From the NCBI GenBank assembly GCA_041946865.1, contig JBHGBF010000017.1, positions 1 through 57,786 on the forward strand: 57,786 nt of DNA, in the 5' to 3' direction. Every line of letters starts with the position of its first letter. Position 1 is the stretch's first letter. Source of the stretch: RPQK01 sp041946865. GTDB taxonomy: Bacteria; Acidobacteriota; UBA6911; RPQK01. The position numbers and the translations under genes were made by a program. Positions 53,069 to 57,786 of this stretch are shown piece after piece. The notes beneath the pieces are model-generated. The model was not told where the DNA came from and did not search any database. It saw only the letters and a list, made by a program, of their open reading frames with translations.

Positions 53069-55183
53069 ATGATCAGACAGAAGTTACGGGCAGCTGGGGT
53101 GATTATGATGATGCTGGGATGCGCGGGGACGGTCGCCGCATTCAACGGGAACGTGTCCCGGGTGGACATCAACGGGCTGACTATAGGCCTGGATGAAACC
53201 ACTGGGAACATCGTGCTTCTGGCATACCAGCCCGTGGGAACGCTCCTTCAGGCAGAGTCGGGAAACAGCGGGCTCGTCGACGTCGCCTACCCGCTGGACA
53301 ATTGCCCTCCGATGCGCCTGGCCTCCAGTTTCTCCCGGGCGATTTTGCGAAAAGATGCAGACGGAGTCAACATCAGTTGGGATCAACTGGGACCGAGCCG
53401 CTCGAACTTTCAGCTCCCTGCCGGCAGCGTCCGAGCGGAAGTGAAAATCCGAAAAGCGCCAGACGGAAGATCCATTATTCTCTCGTGCCGACTCGAGAAC
53501 CAATCAGAAGCCCCGGTTCCTCAAGTCATCTTCCCAGACCTGCGAGGACTTCTGCCGTTTGACGGCATCCAAGAGACGGCGCTGCGGCTCTCTCGGCAGG
53601 AAGTGCGGCCCTTCGCGACGCCGATCCGGCCAGCTGACTCGGCACCTTTCTACATTAATCGGGGCTGGAAGGAGTACCCTCCTTCCGGTTACTACGGCCC
53701 GAATCCCTTGCGTTGGCTCGATTTCGGGAGTTTGAAGGGAGGGTTGAGCGTATTCCAGAAGAAATGGGCCACGCCGGACGCCCCGACCGTGCGGACTCAC
53801 CGCGTCGAATCCCAGCCTATGAAAATGAGGCTTCTTTGGGAACATCGGACCAACATTGAAAAAGGCCAGACGTGGCAGAGCGGCGAGTTTGTGTTCACGC
53901 CGCACCGGGGCGGATGGGCCAAGGGAATCGAAACATTTCGCGAGTACGTCAACCAAGTCAATCCGCCGCGCCAGCTGCCGAAGCATGTGCGCGACGGCCT
54001 GGGCTACCAGACCATCTGGATGATCCAGACGGCTGAGCTGGACCCCGAGAAGGCGGTCTTTCGGTTCCGCGATCTGCCGCGAGTGGCCCGCGACGCTCGG
54101 GAGCACGGGCTGGATGAAGTCGTTCCGTGGGGTTTTTGCACTTACTCGACCATGCCGATTCCGCTTCGGCCGGAACTGGGAACAAAAGAGGAGTTCCTGA
54201 AAGCCCTGGAGGAAAGCCGCAAATTGGGCGTGAACATCGCCCCGTTTATTAGCATTCAGATCGTCCGCAACATGTATGCCTCGCGCTACAACGTCCCCAC
54301 TGCAACGAGTGACTGGACCTACCACCCGGAGTTGATTCCGAATTTCCGTCCTTACTATACCAGGTACTGGGACGGCGCCAGTGTGGAGAGCGACAACAAG
54401 ATCTGGCAGCAGGACTTGGACCAGGCTCTCGGGCAGTGGATTCAGGATGGCCTCTACTCTTTCTGCTGGGACGTTTTTTCGAGCAAAGTCGACGATCAGG
54501 GAAAGTCCGAGCTGGTCGACTTGATCCTGCAGACCCGCAAGAAGGCGCTCACCCGTGATCCTGAGTCCACGTTTTCGGCCGAATCCGTCACATCCCACCT
54601 GGAAGCGGAAAGCAGGGTGCTCGACTACACCTGGAACTGGGTCGACTACGTCGATGCCGGCCCTGTGCTCAATGTTCTAAAGGCGCCCCGCTTGAACTGC
54701 GACGTCGAGGATTCACCTCTCGTAGTGAAAAAGGCCTTTTCCGAAGGACTCTACCTGAACGTCATGCCGATAAAGCCGGACCAGCCCAACGGCACGGCGC
54801 TGGTGAGCGAGGTGCCGCCGCTCGCCGACGCGCTCAAGCAGGTTGCCGCGCTACGGAAACAGTTCTTGCCGTATTTTGTGAATGGTCATGGCCTGGGAAG
54901 CTCGGTCCTGACCGGCGTCTCTCCTTATTTCGTGCGCGCGCATCAACTCGACGACAGGCTCTTGATTGCCGTGCTGAACGACCAGGAGCGAGCCGGACGG
55001 GCCGTGCTTCAGAGCGACCTGAGTCTCTGGTTGCCCGAGTCTAAGGCTTACGTGGTCAAGTATTACGACAGCCGGGGCCGGCTACTGCGGACATCCATCT
55101 CCACATCCCGGCTATGGCACGGAGCCACGGACGAGCTACGGCCCGTGGACCTCGCCTTTTTCGAAATTGAAGTGTCTCGCTGA
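53069..55183 (+). CDS. Secreted TIM-barrel glycosidase candidate, paralogue 2
   Basis: A 704-residue exported protein that aligns along its whole length with the preceding one, with long shared strings such as PVPQVIFPDLRGLLPF, GYQTIWMIQTAELDPEKA, EVVPWGFCTYSTMPIP, LIPNFRPYYTRYWDGA and LNVLKAPRLNCDVEDS. The Trp-Asp site reads FCWDVFSS. Differences lie mainly in loops after the barrel strands (VTSHLEAESR replaces the EHWEY loop), so substrate range probably differs. ATG 53069 follows GGAGGTG. It is very likely a tandem duplication that diverged; both copies look functional. Confidence 0.74.
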   Translation: MIRQKLRAAGVIMMMLGCAGTVAAFNGNVSRVDINGLTIGLDETTGNIVLLAYQPVGTLLQAESGNSGLVDVAYPLDNCPPMRLASSFSRAILRKDADGVNISWDQLGPSRSNFQLPAGSVRAEVKIRKAPDGRSIILSCRLENQSEAPVPQVIFPDLRGLLPFDGIQETALRLSRQEVRPFATPIRPADSAPFYINRGWKEYPPSGYYGPNPLRWLDFGSLKGGLSVFQKKWATPDAPTVRTHRVESQPMKMRLLWEHRTNIEKGQTWQSGEFVFTPHRGGWAKGIETFREYVNQVNPPRQLPKHVRDGLGYQTIWMIQTAELDPEKAVFRFRDLPRVARDAREHGLDEVVPWGFCTYSTMPIPLRPELGTKEEFLKALEESRKLGVNIAPFISIQIVRNMYASRYNVPTATSDWTYHPELIPNFRPYYTRYWDGASVESDNKIWQQDLDQALGQWIQDGLYSFCWDVFSSKVDDQGKSELVDLILQTRKKALTRDPESTFSAESVTSHLEAESRVLDYTWNWVDYVDAGPVLNVLKAPRLNCDVEDSPLVVKKAFSEGLYLNVMPIKPDQPNGTALVSEVPPLADALKQVAALRKQFLPYFVNGHGLGSSVLTGVSPYFVRAHQLDDRLLIAVLNDQERAGRAVLQSDLSLWLPESKAYVVKYYDSRGRLLRTSISTSRLWHGATDELRPVDLAFFEIEVSR

Positions 55184-55206
55184 GGCGGTCGGGGGGTGGT
55201 GTCCAG

Positions 55207-57381
55207 ATGAAGTGCCGAGGTGGATGCATAGCTTTGCTTCCCTGGCTTGCCTGCTGTTCCCTGCTTGCTTCGGCGGGCGGCCAGGCACGGCCGCTCGCCG
55301 ATCGAGTGGTGTACGCAACCGCGGTTGTCCGGGCGCCGGTCGGCGATCCTGGGCTGGAGGACCCGGCCTGGGAGGCGGCCGAGCTGGCCGACGGTTTCCG
55401 TCAGCGGGAGCCTCGGGAGGGAGAACCGGCCAGCGAGACGACTTGGGTCAAGGTCCTTTATGACGACGAGAGTCTGTGCATCGCGGTCTTTTGCGGCGAC
55501 TCGGACCCGGGTAGGATCAGAGCTCGACAGCTGATCAGGGACGGTAGTTTTTCGAGCGACGATTCTTTCACCGTCGTCATCAGCCCCTCCAACGATCGCC
55601 GCAACGGTTACGCCTTTACCATCAATCCGTTGGGCGTCTGCCGTGACGAGCTGATCGGCAACAACGGTCAGATCCGCGACGTCTTTTGGGACGGAATTTG
55701 GAGAGGCGAAGCCCGCCGCAATCCGGACGGCTGGACGGCGGAATTCATCATCCCCTTTCGGACTCTCCAGACGAACGCCCTGGAAGCAACCACCTGGGGA
55801 ATCAACTTCGAAAGGTTCATCAGACGAAAGAACGAGCAAGACGCCTGGACCGGGTTCGAGCGGATACACAATGTCTATCGGCTTTCTCGGGGTGGGGAAT
55901 TGCGCGGTATTGAAAGACGAAAGGGCCGCTTCCGGCCGCTTCTGCGCCCGTATGTCTTCGCTGGCTACTCGGAACTTGCCGGCCAGGCGACAGATCGCGA
56001 TTTGAAAGGTGGAGTGGACGGGACCTTGAACATGGGTAACGGCCTGCAGTTCGACTTTGCAGCGAATCCGGACTTTTCCGATGCGCCGGTCGATGCCGCT
56101 CAACTCAATCTCAGTCCCGTCTCAGTCGCTTTTCCCGAAACCCGCCGGTTTTTTCTCAAGCGTAGCGATGTCTTCGATTTCGGCTTCGGTCCCTACATGC
56201 AGCTGTTCTATAGCCGCCGGATTGGAATTGACCTGGACACCGGGGAGACGGTGCCGATCAGGGCGGCCGGGAAGTTGACGGGTTCTCTCGGTGCTCAAGA
56301 CATCGGTCTGATTTATGCCCAAACCGATTCGATCGGAGTCCCGGGTGGCAACCAGTCTTTGGTGGGCAGAATCAAGAGAAACATTTTCAAGAGCTCGTAT
56401 GTCGGGGCCATCTTTGCCGACAGGGAGGGCATATCCCTGTCCAGCTCTTACAATCGCGGATACGGCGCCGACTTCAACCTGAACTGGCTCGGTGATCGGC
56501 TTAATGTGCGTGGCTTCTATGCCGAGACGGGTACGCCGGGTCTCAAAGGGAACAATAGCATTCACTTCGTCCGGAGCTCCTTCAGGGGGCGGTTAATCAA
56601 TTTCGCGCTCGGCGAGCAGGAGATCGAGCCCAACTACAACCCCGAAATCGGGTTTGTCAACGTCCGCGACACCAGAGGCACGTACTCCTCTTTCGGCCTG
56701 ACGCCTCGCCCGAAGGTTCTCGGCATCAGAGAAGTCAGCCTGACGGGGACTCTGCAGGTTGCTGAAACCTCGCAGAAGATCAGCTGGGTCAGGCTGTTGA
56801 ACACCCCCGTCACCATAACCTGGAACAACGGCTCCATGCTTACCGTAGAGCCTTTCCGAGGTCAGCTGCAACGCGTGTTCAGTCCGCTGCGGCTGACCCC
56901 CTCTGTCGCGGTAGACCCCGGCCTTTATCGCTACAGTCAGCACAGCGCGAGCTATACCTCCGATCCGTCGAAGTCTTTCCTCTACAGGGCCGGTCTGTCG
57001 TGGGGGGGACTCTATGGAGGAGCAGTGCTGACCAGAACGGTAGGATTGGGGTGGAGGCCCAATCCGCACTGGTTTTGGGAGTTGAATCAGAACTGGACGA
57101 CGTTTGAAATGCCTTCCGGCAAGGACGAGGCTCACGTGGTCGGGTTACGGACCGACTATGCCTTCAACCGGCGGGTCAGGCTGGGCAGCTTCTGGCAGTA
57201 CAACGGAGCGCAGGAGACACCCCTCAGTGCGAACCTCCATTTCGGGTTCCGCTACCGAGAAGACAGCGATTTCTCACTCGTCTATACGAACGGGACGCAG
57301 TTTGCGCGCATCGGTGAAGGAAACCCGGAATTGTTGCGGGTCAAGCAACTGGCGGTCAAGCTGACGTTTTCCATTTTCTGA
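55207..57381 (+). CDS. CBM9-DUF5916-type outer-membrane beta-barrel protein
   Basis: A 724-residue exported protein. After a short signal (LLPWLACCSLLASAGGQA), residues about 40-235 resemble the CBM9/DOMON beta-sandwich that binds carbohydrate ends (DPGLEDPAWEAAELADGF, VLYDDESLCIAVFCGDSD, DDSFTVVISPSNDRRNGYAF). From about 240 to the end come repeated amphipathic strands of an outer-membrane barrel of the DUF5916 type, finishing in LTFSIF. Related proteins are common in Acidobacteria and Bacteroidetes and are thought to bind or pass oligosaccharides. It starts 23 nt after paralogue 2 (ATG 55207), so it most likely works with the two TIM-barrel enzymes at the cell surface. Confidence 0.85.
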   Translation: MKCRGGCIALLPWLACCSLLASAGGQARPLADRVVYATAVVRAPVGDPGLEDPAWEAAELADGFRQREPREGEPASETTWVKVLYDDESLCIAVFCGDSDPGRIRARQLIRDGSFSSDDSFTVVISPSNDRRNGYAFTINPLGVCRDELIGNNGQIRDVFWDGIWRGEARRNPDGWTAEFIIPFRTLQTNALEATTWGINFERFIRRKNEQDAWTGFERIHNVYRLSRGGELRGIERRKGRFRPLLRPYVFAGYSELAGQATDRDLKGGVDGTLNMGNGLQFDFAANPDFSDAPVDAAQLNLSPVSVAFPETRRFFLKRSDVFDFGFGPYMQLFYSRRIGIDLDTGETVPIRAAGKLTGSLGAQDIGLIYAQTDSIGVPGGNQSLVGRIKRNIFKSSYVGAIFADREGISLSSSYNRGYGADFNLNWLGDRLNVRGFYAETGTPGLKGNNSIHFVRSSFRGRLINFALGEQEIEPNYNPEIGFVNVRDTRGTYSSFGLTPRPKVLGIREVSLTGTLQVAETSQKISWVRLLNTPVTITWNNGSMLTVEPFRGQLQRVFSPLRLTPSVAVDPGLYRYSQHSASYTSDPSKSFLYRAGLSWGGLYGGAVLTRTVGLGWRPNPHWFWELNQNWTTFEMPSGKDEAHVVGLRTDYAFNRRVRLGSFWQYNGAQETPLSANLHFGFRYREDSDFSLVYTNGTQFARIGEGNPELLRVKQLAVKLTFSIF

Positions 57382-57711
57382 AACACCACCGCTGCATTTT
57401 CTTTCGGAGTCCTCCATCCCTGCGGGTGTTCCTCCAGACAGTCACACGCGACTCTGAAGTGAGCCGGGGAGTCTTTGGGTTGATTTGGGACAGTCCCAAT
57501 TCCCCCCGCTCGAGCGCTTCCCTTCAGGGCAGCCAAAGATGGCGTCGCCGGTCAGCCTGATCACGCATCGGTTTCCCTCTGCCGCCTCTGCCGGGCACAG
57601 GCGCTGCTCCTTCGAAAATAACTCGTGCCCGAGATAAATCCTTCATCATGCAGCAGCAGATTACGAAGCCCCCTCATCGTTTTCATCCTCTGTGGGCGGC
57701 CCGAAGGGCCC

Positions 57712-57746
57712 TGGACTTTGGCGAAAATACACAGATGAATCAACAG
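57712..57746 (+). repeat. Dispersed repeat, copy 2
   Basis: Identical to 40940-40961 over its first 22 bases and sharing CAACAG at the same distance downstream. It may precede a gene just outside the window in the same way that copy 1 precedes the aldolase gene. Confidence 0.75.
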
Positions 57747-57768
57747 GAGCCGCTGCTGTGTGGCTGTA

Positions 57769-57785
57769 TCACGCTGAAAGCGTGA
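57769..57785. repeat. Small hairpin at the right edge
   Basis: TCACGCT (57769-57775), loop GAA, AGCGTGA (57779-57785). It is a perfect 7-bp stem, truncated in context by the end of the window, so its role cannot be judged. Confidence 0.4.
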
Positions 57786-57786
57786 A

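Larger units (their letters stand above)
57382..57786. other. Right-edge intergenic region with repeat copy 2
   Basis: No supported gene in 405 bases. A short minus-strand open frame (57561-57743) contains MKTMRGLRNLLLHDE but has no recognised family. The repeat shared with 40940 is at 57712-57746, followed by a GCTGCTGTG tract. The final bases carry a small hairpin TCACGCT-GAA-AGCGTGA (57769-57785). Confidence 0.5.

Noticed and set aside
53504..54598. 364-codon minus-strand frame within TIM-barrel paralogue 2
   Set aside because: Shadow of a well-supported gene; paralogue 1 has a similar shadow.
1..57786. CRISPR arrays, tRNA or rRNA genes, cobalamin riboswitches
   Set aside because: No regular spacer repeats or cloverleaf sequences were recognised, and no B12-box-like element was seen near the URO-D genes. 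Small or divergent RNA elements could have been missed by eye.

Overview
The window looks like a chromosomal segment of a heterotrophic soil-type bacterium, most likely an Acidobacteriota member. The reasons are an Oar-type TonB-dependent receptor with an N-terminal carboxypeptidase-regulatory domain, a large set of secreted beta-propeller and (alpha/alpha)6 carbohydrate-active proteins, high G+C, and runs of amidohydrolases, sugar epimerases and URO-D-family proteins. No rRNA, tRNA, CRISPR array or intact insertion sequence was seen. Assignment to a phylum is inference from gene content.

Layout. 1-3000: a possible transposase remnant, then two leftward secreted propeller proteins (GH32/43-like and Kelch). 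3000-13500: a secreted (alpha/alpha)6 protein, the TonB receptor behind a near-perfect sigma70-like promoter, a GH28 polygalacturonase whose 5' end is a copy of the receptor's leader, and a sialidase-fold protein with a LamG-like tail. 13.7-21.6 kb: an MFS carrier overlapping by 4 nt an N-terminally shortened URO-D protein, a 5'-nucleotidase-like phosphatase, an esterase remnant, a propeller protein plus SSS symporter, and an HpcH/HpaI aldolase. 21.7-32 kb: a two-domain esterase divergent from a large glycosidase candidate, a NagB-like sugar-phosphate isomerase with an altered active site, three amidohydrolases and a histidine phosphatase.

32-38.4 kb: an IclR regulator with a palindrome on its promoter, a decayed DhnA-type aldolase (four frameshifts), and a compact rightward cluster of FGGY kinase, Gfo/Idh/MocA dehydrogenase, SDR and sugar epimerase. 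An intact paralogue of the aldolase lies at 41.0 kb. Together these could form a sugar or polyol catabolic route, distantly reminiscent of the LsrK/LsrF kinase-aldolase pair. 38.4-41 kb holds degraded DNA: a radical-SAM/methyltransferase remnant carrying a 31-bp palindrome, and a short repeat that recurs at the right edge.

41-50.8 kb: the intact aldolase, an esterase, a sugar isomerase/epimerase, an (alpha/alpha)6 protein with malectin-like C-terminus, an MFS carrier and two overlapping URO-D-family genes. 50.9-57.4 kb: a tight three-gene operon of two paralogous TIM-barrel glycosidase candidates and a CBM9-DUF5916-type outer-membrane barrel. This operon is the best candidate in the window for an uncharacterised polysaccharide-handling system. 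Overall the genes fit extracellular attack on plant or microbial polysaccharides (pectin is the only substrate with direct family support), uptake by TonB, SSS and MFS carriers, and cytoplasmic conversion by kinases, isomerases, dehydrogenases and aldolases.
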